Below are positions 1-7,645 of a stretch of DNA of 46,657 nt, one piece after another. Under the pieces are notes generated by a model. That model saw only the letters and a program-made list of their open reading frames with translations. It had not been told where the DNA came from and did no database searches. Position 1 is the stretch's first letter. Every line of letters starts with the position of its first letter. This stretch comes from JAMCUI01 sp964520615. Lineage in GTDB: Bacteria; Patescibacteriota; Microgenomatia; 2-02-FULL-39-11. A program made the translations under genes and the position numbers. The stretch is taken from contig CAZFNL010000017.1 of the NCBI GenBank assembly GCA_964520615.1, positions 1-46,657 of the forward strand, given 5' to 3'.

Positions 1-2
1 AG

Positions 3-149
3 ATACTATTTAATGAGGAATTGGCCGAATACCTGATTTTTTACAATACCAGAAGACCTCATAAATCTCTTGGTCTTAAAAGTCCTATAGATTACATCAT
101 TTCACAAGGAGGAATGTCGAATATGTCCGTAGCTTGTACAAAATATTGA
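3..149 (+). CDS. Transposase C-terminal fragment (rve/integrase type)
   Basis: An open frame enters from the left edge and ends in TGA at 147-149. It encodes the last 48 residues of a transposase with an integrase core. The segment FYNTRRPHKSLGLKSPIDYI is the typical end of IS3/IS481-type rve transposases, where the C-terminal part of the catalytic domain carries the YN-x-x-RPH-x-x-L motif. The catalytic DDE residues lie outside the window, so activity cannot be judged. The element's right end should lie just after the stop, near 130-170, but I could not identify a terminal inverted repeat without the left end. Confidence 0.8.
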   Translation: MLFNEELAEYLIFYNTRRPHKSLGLKSPIDYIISQGGMSNMSVACTKY

Positions 150-181
150 CGTTTACTTGACCGGATTATAAAATTAGATAT

Positions 182-328
182 ATGGGAAATTTTGGAGGTT
201 TTTTCAAGGGGGACAAGAAAAAAGCCAAAAAATCCATCCTTGAAAAGAAAGCTCAAATTCTATCTCAAAAACAATCCTTCGTTTTGCCCAGAGTTGAGAT
301 AATAAAAAAGGGCAAAAGTGAGGAATAA
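182..328 (+). CDS. Small basic hypothetical protein, 48 aa
   Basis: An ATG at 182 opens a 48-codon frame to TAA at 326. The product begins MGNFGGFFKGDKKKAKKS and ends in a lysine-rich tail (IIKKGKSEE). It is glycine/phenylalanine-rich at the start and strongly basic in the middle, with no membrane segment. The FGGFF-K-KKKK pattern with a later FVLP-VEIIKKGK segment resembles short conserved proteins I recall from Microgenomates genomes, but this rests on memory and not on a search. No clear ribosome-binding site precedes it. It could bind nucleic acid or the membrane surface; its function is unknown. Confidence 0.5.
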   Translation: MGNFGGFFKGDKKKAKKSILEKKAQILSQKQSFVLPRVEIIKKGKSEE

Positions 329-467
329 ACGGACTAGTACTACATTCCTTTGATTTTCATACGTTTCTCAAAGCTGATTTGGGAATTAAAATTTATGGAA
401 CAAGCTACTAATCTTTGTTTCATTGGTTTTCTCTTCACCTTTAAAAGCTGGTTCGGATGTCAATTTT

Positions 468-1505
468 ATGAAACGAACTACAAACAGATCCGGAAACTTT
501 AAGGTACGAGTTGGCGGGGGTAAGTCATATCCCAGGCAGCGTATTCCAAAGTTGATAATTTGGTGTTTGGCAGTCATACTTTTTCTTTCCGGATTTATCA
601 GTCTAAACAATCTAAACAAATGGGACGGCTCAAACCGTCTGACTGTTGTACTAAACTCCCATCCGATGGCAGTTTTTACGATAGACCCCGTAAAGCGGCA
701 GGCTTATATAGCTGTAATTCCGGAAGAAACAATGCTCTATGTCCCTTATGGTTATGGTGAATATAAAGCCTCATCGGTATATAAACTTGGTGAATTAGAC
801 AAGAAACGTCCAGCAGGAGTGCTTTTGGAAAGGAGCGTAGAGAATTCATTTGATATTCTTATAGACGGGTATATTGCCACAAAAGGAGTTTCTTTTCCTT
901 TCCCGATAAAATCCTCAAAGGATATAGCTTCTTATAAAAGTAAATATTTTTCTTTCCTGAAGTTACCTGGTATAGCACTGGGTGTTTTTACCGGGTCAAA
1001 TAGTTTGGATACAAATCTGACAAAAATGGATTTATTGCGATTATATTTATCCATCGTCAGTCTTCGTAGCGACCAAATAAGATTTGTAAACCTGGGGGAC
1101 AGGAGCGTTCTGCGCGATGACAAGTTGCCTGACGGTACTTTGGTTAAAGTGATAGATACGGATGTTTTAGCATCAGTCATACAGGATAACTTTCAGGATC
1201 AAGCCATCCGTACGGAAAATGTAACATTGGAAATTGTGAACGCTTCGGGACAAAACCAACTGGCTGGTCAATTTGGTAAAATACTGCGGAATCTTGGGGC
1301 CAATGTCCTGGTAACTACCACCGCCCCGAATGATGTTTCTTTTGCATGCGTGATATACTTTATAAAAGATAGCCTAAAGACCAGTTATATAGTAACAAAA
1401 CTCGAAAAAAGGTACGGGTGTAAAATATCAGAGACTAGAGATAGTGCAGATATGAGCAATCAGACAGATATTCAGGTAGTATTAGGTGAGGATTTTGTAA
1501 AATAA
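468..1505 (+). CDS. Membrane-anchored LCP-like protein with LytR_C domain
   Basis: The 345-aa product has a basic cytoplasmic tail, one transmembrane segment (about residues 27-45, LIIWCLAVILFLSGFISL), an extracytoplasmic region resembling a LytR-CpsA-Psr (LCP) domain, and a C-terminal LytR_C domain (about residues 257-340, starting VTLEIVNASG). LCP enzymes transfer glycopolymers to peptidoglycan, and LytR_C domains are thought to bind the cell wall. The LCP part is reduced: the AVFTIDPVKRQAYIAVIPEET stretch recalls the family's central strand, but I cannot find the full set of conserved arginines, so catalysis is doubtful. I chose ATG 468 over an upstream TTG at 423 because the extra 15 residues look non-coding. 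A structural or wall-anchoring role is the alternative. Confidence 0.75.
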   Translation: MKRTTNRSGNFKVRVGGGKSYPRQRIPKLIIWCLAVILFLSGFISLNNLNKWDGSNRLTVVLNSHPMAVFTIDPVKRQAYIAVIPEETMLYVPYGYGEYKASSVYKLGELDKKRPAGVLLERSVENSFDILIDGYIATKGVSFPFPIKSSKDIASYKSKYFSFLKLPGIALGVFTGSNSLDTNLTKMDLLRLYLSIVSLRSDQIRFVNLGDRSVLRDDKLPDGTLVKVIDTDVLASVIQDNFQDQAIRTENVTLEIVNASGQNQLAGQFGKILRNLGANVLVTTTAPNDVSFACVIYFIKDSLKTSYIVTKLEKRYGCKISETRDSADMSNQTDIQVVLGEDFVK

Positions 1506-1570
1506 ATGAATAAAAAAATACTATCCCCGCAACTAAGTTGTCAATTATATATTTATATTAACCTTTGTTG

Positions 1571-1750
1571 ATGGCAGTAGCGATTATTACGATATTTGTG
1601 GTTTCTCTTATTCTGGCTGTTAGATCTGTTGATAAGGAAATGGCAGCTCCAGACGAAGTCAAGAACCTTAAGATAAATAAAAGAAAAAAGGTGAAAAGCG
1701 GTGTAATATTATTTCTGAAGGAGAAAATAATACATTATTCCTCTTCCTGA
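1571..1750 (+). CDS. Small single-pass membrane protein (hypothetical)
   Basis: This short frame encodes one hydrophobic helix (MAVAIITIFVVSLILAVRSV) followed by a charged, lysine-rich tail. It follows the LCP/LytR_C gene and its last 16 bases overlap the 3' end of the TPR gene on the other strand. Another ATG at 1506, right after the LCP stop, opens a separate 20-codon frame that stops as this one starts, so the gene may have an eroded or frameshifted beginning. No function can be assigned, and it may be spurious. Confidence 0.35.
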   Translation: MAVAIITIFVVSLILAVRSVDKEMAAPDEVKNLKINKRKKVKSGVILFLKEKIIHYSSS

Positions 1751-2472
1751 GCGTCACCCTCTTCATTTTCCGAAGAATTATCATCTTCATCCTCATTGGT
1801 TTGTCTTGAGGTGGCGTGGTGGCTGACATAATTTTTTTCAGAAACAAGAGAGATAAAAGTCGGTTGTGAGGCAAAACGTTTTCCTCTTTTTATCTCTCTT
1901 ATGAAGACAGATATGCTGTTTTTAGTGATATTTTTTATATTCACCTGATAGGTATTGCCGGCTTTTGTAAATCTTATCAGTCTGAAGGCTATATCATCAG
2001 GCAAGGCTCCAATATATATATTGTTTGTATCTCTTATTTCCACAGAATGTTTTTTAAGCTTAAATGTGACAGGATCTCCCATATTTAGATTTGAGAGGAC
2101 TGATGAAGGTGCAATATTACTTAGCGCTACAGTTTTTGTTTTACCCGGTTCTTCAATAAATAGGCTGGGGGAGAGAGGGAATATTTTGTTTTTAGAATTC
2201 AGGCCTGACTTGTTTTGCTTGAGCAAATTGTTGATCCTATCAAGATTTTTCTGTGCGATAATGTTGTAGCGGTCAAAACCGAGAATTTTTTTGTATATCC
2301 TTTTTGCATCGTCAAATTTCCGTACCTGCACATAGGCAAATGCCATTCTGTTTAGGGCATTTATGTCTTGAGGATTTTCTTTTAATATGTTCCCGTTGAG
2401 GGAAATAGCTTCTTCCCATTCGTTTGATAACGCGGCTTGTATTGCTAAGTTAGAAAGGTTTGAATCACTCAT
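1735..2472 (-). CDS. Tetratricopeptide-repeat protein with acidic tail
   Basis: The 245-aa product starts with about two TPR units (residues ~5-75; pattern A-x-x-x-x-x-W-E-E-A-I-x-L then N-P-Q-D-I-N-A-L-N-R-M-A-x-A-Y). A central basic region follows (about 100-200), whose sequence KHSVEIRDTNNIYIGALPDDIAFRLI suggests a small beta domain. It ends in a run of Asp/Glu residues (EDEDDNSSENEEGDAQEEE). There is no signal peptide or membrane helix, so it is probably a cytoplasmic scaffold. It is transcribed divergently from yebC across a 178-bp gap. The acidic tail could contact basic partners such as ribosomal or DNA-bound proteins, but that is inference. Confidence 0.75.
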   Translation of the reverse strand: MSDSNLSNLAIQAALSNEWEEAISLNGNILKENPQDINALNRMAFAYVQVRKFDDAKRIYKKILGFDRYNIIAQKNLDRINNLLKQNKSGLNSKNKIFPLSPSLFIEEPGKTKTVALSNIAPSSVLSNLNMGDPVTFKLKKHSVEIRDTNNIYIGALPDDIAFRLIRFTKAGNTYQVNIKNITKNSISVFIREIKRGKRFASQPTFISLVSEKNYVSHHATSRQTNEDEDDNSSENEEGDAQEEE

Positions 2473-2554
2473 AAAGAAGAATGAATAATCTCAAGATTAA
2501 AAGGGAAATTATGCCTATTTTGTAAAAAAAGATAACGGTAGTTTAAGTGGCGGC

Positions 2555-2583
2555 TTGAGAAAAGTCAATAGGCGTTATAAAAT
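2555..2583 (+). promoter_or_regulatory. Candidate sigma70-type promoter for yebC
   Basis: TTGAGA (2555-2560) and TAAAAT (2578-2583) are separated by 17 bp in the gap between the divergent TPR and yebC genes. It would give a leader of roughly 60 nt before the yebC ATG. The match is by eye only. Confidence 0.4.
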
Positions 2584-2650
2584 AAATTATCCAATTTGCT
2601 AATTCCCAATTATCAAATTTTTTATTTAAGTAATATTGGATAGTTAAAAT

Positions 2651-3397
2651 ATGTCCGGACATTCCAAGTGGTCAAAGGTCAAGCACCAAAAAGAAGCGAC
2701 AGATGCCGTAAAAGGTAAAATTTTCACAAAGATAGCCAACGCGATCATTGTGGCTGTAAAGGAGGGTGGAGGGATAACTGATCCTCTGGGTAATTTCAAG
2801 TTGCGTCTGATAGTGGAAAAAGCCAGAGGTTTGAATATGCCCAAGGAGAATATAGAAAGGGCAATAGAAAGGGCAGCCGGAGGAGGAGAGGGGGAGGAGA
2901 TAAACGAAATTGTGTATGAGGCTTTTGGCCCGGCGGGAGTGGGAATAATTATTGAAGCCGCGACAAATAATAAGCAACGGACTGTTTCTGACTTAAAAAA
3001 TGTTTTGGATAGGGGAGGAGGAGTATTGGCTACAACTGGAGCCGTCTCCCACCTTTTCAAATATGCCGGTCTTATCACAATTCCCAAAACCGGCAATGAC
3101 AATGGTAAAGTGATGGAGCAGGCAATTGATGCCGGTGCAATTGACATTGACGATACAGGTGAGGATATTGAGGTTTATACAGAACCCAAGGATGTACATA
3201 AAATAAAAGAGGCTCTTTCCCAAGCGGGGGTACCCGTATCATCTTTTGAGCTCTATTACCGGCCGGTGACGTCCATTCCGATAAATGACAGCCAAACTGC
3301 TCAAAAAGTTTTATCCCTTCTTTCCTCATTGGAAGAGTTGGAAGATGTGCAAAAAGTTTTTGCCAATTTTGATATTCCTGACAATTTACTCCATTGA
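2651..3397 (+). CDS. yebC: YebC/TACO1-family regulator
   Basis: The 248-aa product matches the YebC/TACO1 family over its full length. The hallmark start is MSGHSKWSKVKHQKEATDAVKGKIFTK, followed by the GGGITDPLGNFKLR region, the NMPKENIERAIERA motif and the YEAFGPAGVG motif. YebC proteins were described as DNA-binding regulators, and members of the family also help ribosomes through polyproline-type stalls. It is cytoplasmic. The start ATG at 2651 is fixed by the conserved MSGHSKW beginning. Its TGA stop overlaps the TTG start of the next gene, so the two are probably translationally coupled. Confidence 0.95.
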   Translation: MSGHSKWSKVKHQKEATDAVKGKIFTKIANAIIVAVKEGGGITDPLGNFKLRLIVEKARGLNMPKENIERAIERAAGGGEGEEINEIVYEAFGPAGVGIIIEAATNNKQRTVSDLKNVLDRGGGVLATTGAVSHLFKYAGLITIPKTGNDNGKVMEQAIDAGAIDIDDTGEDIEVYTEPKDVHKIKEALSQAGVPVSSFELYYRPVTSIPINDSQTAQKVLSLLSSLEELEDVQKVFANFDIPDNLLH

Positions 3398-4239
3398 ACT
3401 ACTTTCATATAAAACCAAAAAAGAAGAAACGTTTTGAGAGGGTTATACCGCATTGGGATCTATTGGACTCCCTTTCCAAAAGACAGAAATTTGCCCTTCA
3501 GACACTCATTTTATCGGGAGGTCTTCTTTTGACCCAGCTTGTTTGGGAGGATTACAGATTTTATATGGTCGGGCTTCTTGCTGTTGCGTCGTACATTTTG
3601 ACTGCCTGGTCTCTTGCCGAAGACATAAGAGGAGCAGAGTGGTTGCTTTTATTTATACTTCCAGTTGTATTTACCGCCTCGGTATCACTTTTTTATTATC
3701 TACTGCCAGCACGCTGGATTATCAGGTTGACCATAGCAACTGTTTTTGCAATTGGAACTTATGCTTATCTTCTGGTTGAAAATATATATAACGTAGCCGC
3801 TGAGAGATCCATACAACTTTTGCGGGCGGCGCAAAGCATTGGGCTTCTTATTACTCTTATTGTCATGTTTCTTTTGACCAGTATAGTTTTCTCCTTCAGG
3901 ATGTCGTTTTGGGCAAATATGCTTATATTGTCTCCTTTTGCAGGGCTTTTGTCGCTGCAGTCTATTTGGTCAGTAAACTTAGAATCAAAACTTACAAATG
4001 AGGTAATATCATATTCTGTCATTATTGGAATATTAGTAGGGGAATTGGCAATGGCAATTTCTTTCTGGCCGATCCAGATATCTACAGTGTCTCTTCTTGT
4101 GGCGTCTGGTTTTTATGCGATGGTAGGCATACTGCAGCAGAAAATCCAGGATAGACTTTTTGTCAACACGGTGCGGGAATATATTTTTGCCTTTATTTTT
4201 ACCTTCCTGGTGGCTTTTGTTACTACCGCTTGGGGCTGA
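3394..4239 (+). CDS. Polytopic membrane protein, DUF5656-like
   Basis: The 281-aa protein has a basic cytoplasmic N-terminus (KPKKKKRFERVIP) and about eight hydrophobic helices between residues ~35 and 280. Its position directly behind yebC and its overall pattern match the DUF5656 family I associate with Patescibacteria; that assignment is from memory. The TTG start at 3394 overlaps the yebC stop, and no ATG lies nearby in frame. No catalytic motif stands out, and polar residues inside the helices are few, so a transport or membrane-organising role cannot be separated from others. Confidence 0.7.
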   Translation: MNYFHIKPKKKKRFERVIPHWDLLDSLSKRQKFALQTLILSGGLLLTQLVWEDYRFYMVGLLAVASYILTAWSLAEDIRGAEWLLLFILPVVFTASVSLFYYLLPARWIIRLTIATVFAIGTYAYLLVENIYNVAAERSIQLLRAAQSIGLLITLIVMFLLTSIVFSFRMSFWANMLILSPFAGLLSLQSIWSVNLESKLTNEVISYSVIIGILVGELAMAISFWPIQISTVSLLVASGFYAMVGILQQKIQDRLFVNTVREYIFAFIFTFLVAFVTTAWG

Positions 4240-4262
4240 CCGATTTAGTACTTCGCAGAAAT

Positions 4263-4340
4263 CTCCAGGCGTAAACCTGAGAGATGAATACAAATTTTTT
4301 CTCTGGAGGAAGCCCCGCGCATAAGGACGGGGAGCTTCAC
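4263..4340 (+). mobile_element. Orphan IS200/IS605-type right end (omegaRNA-like hairpins)
   Basis: Two nested structures lie 24 nt after the DUF5656-like gene. CTCCAG (4263-4268) pairs with CTGGAG (4303-4308). Next, GAAGCCCCG (4309-4317) pairs with CGGGGAGCTTC (4328-4338) around a loop containing CATAAGGA. The pattern GAAGCCCC...GGGGAGCTTCAC closely resembles right ends of IS605/IS1341-type elements, whose tnpB transcripts end in such a hairpin. No tnpB or tnpA is present; a complete gene sits immediately upstream, so only the end remains. A terminator is less likely because no T-run follows. Confidence 0.5.
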
Positions 4341-4491
4341 TTTCAAGTTTTAATTTCCAATTTAGAATTAAGAAGTTTTTATTATTAAAAATTTATTCTG
4401 AGGAAAGAAATTAAAAAGTGTGGTGGGAATGGGAAAGTAGAGTAGTGATATAGTCTGATATAGTACTGTGGCCTATAGCATCCTATAGTAA

Positions 4492-4500
4492 TGTGGATAA
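4492..4500 (-). promoter_or_regulatory. DnaA-box-like 9-mer
   Basis: TGTGGATAA here is the complement of the consensus DnaA box TTATCCACA. It is a single copy, with no cluster of further boxes seen nearby, so it is not by itself evidence of an origin. Confidence 0.35.
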
Positions 4501-4524
4501 CTTTTCACGGATATTAAGGCCTAC

Positions 4525-4559
4525 TTTTCACGGTCTCACTCTTGGAGTGTAAGTGAAAA
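4525..4559. other. Two-part hairpin preceding the repeat array
   Basis: TTTTCAC (4525-4531) pairs with GTGAAAA (4553-4559), and inside it CACTC (4537-4541) pairs with GAGTG (4545-4549) around TTG. The sequence CTTTTCACGG also occurs as a direct repeat at 4501-4510 and 4524-4533. The structure sits between the DnaA-box-like site and the repeat array. It has no T-run, so a terminator is not supported. Confidence 0.5.
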
Positions 4560-4604
4560 CACAATGGTATATGCCTGATTGAACAAATTAATTACGCATA
4601 AAAT

Positions 4605-5215
4605 TGTTAGTTTGGAGCATCATGACGTTCTATACTATCTTTATTATTCTAAATCCCCAAATAATTAGCCTCAATGTGATTATTATGGAGTCTAATAAAG
4701 CCCTAAACTACATTATATACCACTTATCTCATATAGAGTTCTAAAGCTTTCCTATCAGCTTCAAAAATATGTATGGAGCATCATTATGCTCTATATCATC
4801 GATATTCAAATTATAAATGAAAGTTGTTTTAGCTTCAGAATTATATATTTGGACTATTGTGAAGCTCTAAACTATAGGACTTATTTGTATTCTTATATTA
4901 AAGTAACGTATAAAGAACGTATAAAATATTTAGCCTCATAATAAGAGGATTATAGCGTCATAATGCTCTACAGTAATATGGTGTGTAGTAATGGTATCAT
5001 GGAAGATTAGCCTCAAAAATTATAAATTAGAGCGTTGTTATGCGCTAAATTATATATAATTCCATATAAATAATCAGACAAGTAGAGTATATTAGCCACG
5101 AAAATAGTGATTTAAATCTTGATGACGCTCTATTCTGTATTAATATCAGTATAAGATAATAACTTTAGCCTCGAACACAAAGGTTTAGAGCGATATATAA
5201 GGCTAAATAGTGTAG
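4605..5215. repeat. Array of about eight degenerate hairpin repeats
   Basis: A unit of about 50 nt recurs every 72-101 bp. It has a left box TTTAGCCTC (or close variants) at 4665, 4756, 4828, 4929, 5007, 5092 and 5164. After about 20 nt comes an arm like TTTAGAGC and then its complement GCTCTAAACTA, seen near 4628, 4699, 4788, 4864, 4964, 5042, 5127 and 5201. The clearest hairpin is GAGCAT-CATT-ATGCTC near 4776-4791. Units are separated by 20-50 nt of unrelated AT-rich sequence. The copies are too divergent for CRISPR. No gene is visible in this stretch. Its role is unknown; recombination sites, a protein-binding (centromere-like) array or a structured RNA are possible. Confidence 0.65.
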
Positions 5216-5430
5216 AGGAGAAAAAAACCGAAAGCCCCTCTATGGACCAAACATATTTAGTCCGACAAATACAGTTAATTGATTAATTTAACGGCAAACG
5301 GTTTATTAATTCGTGGCAGATCTGACCGGTATGAGTCTCTACCTTCCCCGGTATTTATTCTCATTTTTTATGACAACAGTAAAACAGAAAATCTTTCTCC
5401 TAAAAAGCCGGGGATATAGATTACTCTATA

Positions 5431-5458
5431 TTGTCGCACAATATATCTTTTGCGACAT
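5431..5458. other. dif-like Xer recombination site
   Basis: The 28-bp sequence has the exact geometry of a dif site: an 11-bp arm TTGTCGCACAA, a 6-bp centre TATATC, and an 11-bp arm TTTTGCGACAT. The reverse complement of the right arm matches the left arm at 9 of 11 positions. The centre resembles the TATATA centre of the Bacillus dif site. It lies about 580 bp upstream of the only Xer-type gene in the window, as in single-recombinase systems where dif lies near the recombinase gene. Assignment is by architecture, not by a database match. Confidence 0.5.
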
Positions 5459-5958
5459 ATTTACGCACGGATCTCCGGAGAAGTGCCAATTTTGCCATAT
5501 TTGTCTGTTTAGGTTTTAGGATTGATTTTTTGTAAATTAAATTGTTGGGTCGTTTTCTTATTTGTCATTCTCTTTTTCTCTATAAAAGTTATCCGTCAAA
5601 TTTACGATAGATCCGTCAAAATTTCTATTTATGTAAAATGCCATTTTCTCAAACTAAATAAAACGGTCTTTAACTTTTAGAATTTAAGATGACTAGATAT
5701 ACATCTTAACCAAATTAAAGCCCGCAAAAACGATTATAGAAGGTCAGGAATTAAGGTTAAAATCGGTATTTTGACAATGATTCTGATTTTTCTCTCTTTT
5801 AATTTTCTTGACTGGCTTGTTGTGTTTTTGTATTGATGTGACAATCCGAAAATTATTAACCAAATCTAGTGCTTTGTTCTTCGTTATAAAATTTCTGAAA
5901 CAAGCTACAAAGGATATACAGAGACCGAAATAATTTAGGATTAGACGGATACATAAAT
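5459..5958. other. Gene-free spacer with a 10-bp direct repeat
   Basis: No credible gene was found here; the short open frames are rich in Phe, Ile and Cys and show no family signal. ATCCGTCAAA occurs exactly at 5591-5600 and 5611-5620, a 20-bp spacing of about two helical turns on the same face. This could be a pair of protein-binding sites. The rest is AT-rich with no recognisable structure. Confidence 0.4.
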
Positions 5959-5987
5959 TTGACAAATATGTATAGATGTCGCAAAAT
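5959..5987 (+). promoter_or_regulatory. Candidate xer promoter overlapped by a dif half-site
   Basis: TTGACA (5959-5964) and CAAAAT (5982-5987) are 17 bp apart. The 11-mer ATGTCGCAAAA at 5976-5986 lies across the end of the spacer and the -10 box. It is identical to the reverse complement of the right arm of the dif-like site at 5448-5458. Recombinase binding here would block RNA polymerase, which would give negative autoregulation. Confidence 0.45.
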
Positions 5988-6039
5988 GTAAGAACATGAA
6001 ACTGTTTGAGTTAGAAAGGAATTGTTCCATTTGAAACAT

Positions 6040-6966
6040 ATGAAGCTATCTGAAGCAATTGACCAGTTTCTGATCTATTTGGAACTTGAACGAAATTGTT
6101 CGAGGCTAACAATCAGGAACTACAGGCATTATCTGAACAGATTTCTGCAGTTTGGAGCCTTACAATCCCCTATTATATCAGATACAGACTCAATAAAGGC
6201 AGAAACCGTAAGGGATTACAGGTTATTTTTATCCAGATATTCAGATGACCACGGTCTGACTCTCAAACACATTACACAAAATTATCATCTGATTGCACTG
6301 AGGGCCTTCTTGAGGTTTCTTATAAGACAGGATAAGCCAACGCTGAACCCTGAAAAGGTAGAGTTGGGAAAGGCGGAGAGCAGATCGCTGAAATTTCTAG
6401 ATCGGGAGATGGTGGAAAGGCTTTTGAATATGCCCAATATCTCTACACCCCAGGGCATGCGGGATAAAGCCATATTAGAGGTGCTTTTTAGCACTGGACT
6501 TCGTGTGAGCGAGCTGACGAGGCTCAACCGTGACTCCATAAATCTTGAAAGAAAAGAGTTTGGCGTGATAGGAAAGGGTGGACGGCCGAGAGTAGTCTTT
6601 CTGTCAGATTCAGCAGTCCTGTGGCTTGAGCGCTACTTGAAGGAAAGAGAAGATACGTTTTCGCCTTTATTTATTCGTTATGCGGGCCGGAAGGCTTCAC
6701 CGGGACGGGAAAATGAGGCGGCAAGACTGACAGTACGTTCAGTCCAAAGGATTGTGGAGAAATATGTCAAAAAAGCCAGGTTACCTGTAAAGATTACTCC
6801 GCATGGACTGAGGCATTCATTTGCCACAGATTTATTGTCAGCCGGAGCTGATTTGCGCTCGATCCAGGAGATGCTTGGGCACAAAAATATTTCGACAACC
6901 CAGATATATACACATGTCACTAATCCGCAGCTGCGCCAGGTTCATCAAAAATTTCACCGCAAGTAA
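6040..6966 (+). CDS. xerC: Tyrosine recombinase, XerC/XerD family
   Basis: The 308-aa product has an N-terminal SAM-like core-binding domain (about residues 5-95) and a C-terminal catalytic domain. The full catalytic set is visible: R155 in STGLRVSEL, K179 in GKGGRPR, H255 and R258 in HGLRHSFAT, H281 in LGHKN and the nucleophile Y290 in TTQIYTHV. Xer enzymes resolve chromosome dimers at dif. The length is that of a housekeeping Xer without the extra integron-integrase region, and the dif-like site upstream supports this role. The sequence AGAAAGGA at 6013-6020 may act as ribosome-binding site for TTG 6031; ATG 6040 gives the usual family N-terminus, and a further TTG lies at 6022. The symbol is by family; XerC, XerD and XerH cannot be separated here. 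Confidence 0.93.
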   Translation: MKLSEAIDQFLIYLELERNCSRLTIRNYRHYLNRFLQFGALQSPIISDTDSIKAETVRDYRLFLSRYSDDHGLTLKHITQNYHLIALRAFLRFLIRQDKPTLNPEKVELGKAESRSLKFLDREMVERLLNMPNISTPQGMRDKAILEVLFSTGLRVSELTRLNRDSINLERKEFGVIGKGGRPRVVFLSDSAVLWLERYLKEREDTFSPLFIRYAGRKASPGRENEAARLTVRSVQRIVEKYVKKARLPVKITPHGLRHSFATDLLSAGADLRSIQEMLGHKNISTTQIYTHVTNPQLRQVHQKFHRK

Positions 6967-6982
6967 CTTTTCACGTTTGCAT

Positions 6983-7639
6983 ATGGTTACCGTAGTGTTT
7001 TCGGATACTCATCTGACAAAAAAGTTTGAAAAGGCTAAATTTGATTTTCTTTCCAAACTTATCACTCCTGCCGATAGAGTGATAATAAATGGCGATTTTT
7101 GGGATGGGTATATTGTTAGCTTTGATGATTTTATCGAAAGCGGCTGGAAAAAATTATTCCCTTTATTAAAATCCCGGGAAACTATTTATATTTTTGGCAA
7201 CCATGACCGGGAAAGCCTGTCTGATAAAAGTTTGAATCTTTTTTCGGTCAGCCAGCGGTACATATATAAAATGAAAGAAGGGGGTAAAATCCTGCATATA
7301 GAGCACGATTGCCGGATAGCTCCAGCTGCTGACGACAGGTATTTTTGGTTGCCTCATGGCAGGATAGTGACGGCTGTTTATCAGCTTTTGCGGGAAAGGA
7401 TACCGTTGGCCATATTGGGTAAGCCGCTGCTAAATTATTATAAAAGCCAGAATAACCGTATGAAAAAATGGTTAAATAGCAACCTTTCAGAAAATACTAT
7501 TTTGGTATGTGGACACAGCCACCTGGCTGAGCTTGATTTAAGGGAGAGATATATAAATACAGGTTTTATTCGTTGGGGTTATGGCCAATACTTAAAGATT
7601 GATAACGGGAAAATGGAGCTTATTGATAAGAGATATTAA
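6983..7639 (+). CDS. Calcineurin-like metallophosphoesterase (LpxH-like)
   Basis: The 218-aa protein carries all metal-binding motifs of the metallophosphoesterase fold: D-x-H (FSDTHL, residues 8-10), GD (INGDFWDG, about 38), GNHD (IFGNHDRE, about 66) and the distal GHSH (VCGHSHLAE, about 180). The spacing and the FWDG sequence resemble UDP-2,3-diacylglucosamine hydrolase-type enzymes, but CPR bacteria are generally thought to lack lipid A, so the substrate is probably another phosphodiester or a lipid-linked sugar. The frame extends upstream to 6821 inside xer, but ATG 6983 matches the family's beginning. It follows xer after 16 bp and converges on folD. Confidence 0.85.
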   Translation: MVTVVFSDTHLTKKFEKAKFDFLSKLITPADRVIINGDFWDGYIVSFDDFIESGWKKLFPLLKSRETIYIFGNHDRESLSDKSLNLFSVSQRYIYKMKEGGKILHIEHDCRIAPAADDRYFWLPHGRIVTAVYQLLRERIPLAILGKPLLNYYKSQNNRMKKWLNSNLSENTILVCGHSHLAELDLRERYINTGFIRWGYGQYLKIDNGKMELIDKRY

Positions 7640-7645
7640 AATCTT

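Noticed and set aside
4309..4338. Rho-independent terminator of the yebC operon
   Set aside because: No T-run follows; the sequence pattern fits an IS605-type right end better.
4605..5215. CRISPR array
   Set aside because: Repeats differ too much from each other, spacing is irregular, and no cas genes are near.
5313..5519. Open frame of 68 codons on the plus strand in the gene-free region
   Set aside because: Composition is unlike the real genes (many Phe, Cys, Tyr), no family signal, and it runs across the dif-like site.
5744..5965. Open frame of 73 codons on the minus strand before xer
   Set aside because: AT-rich by chance, no domain, and it covers the xer promoter region.
6040..6966. 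Integron integrase, given the nearby hairpin array
   Set aside because: The protein has the length and motifs of a housekeeping Xer without the extra integron-specific region, and there are no cassette genes.
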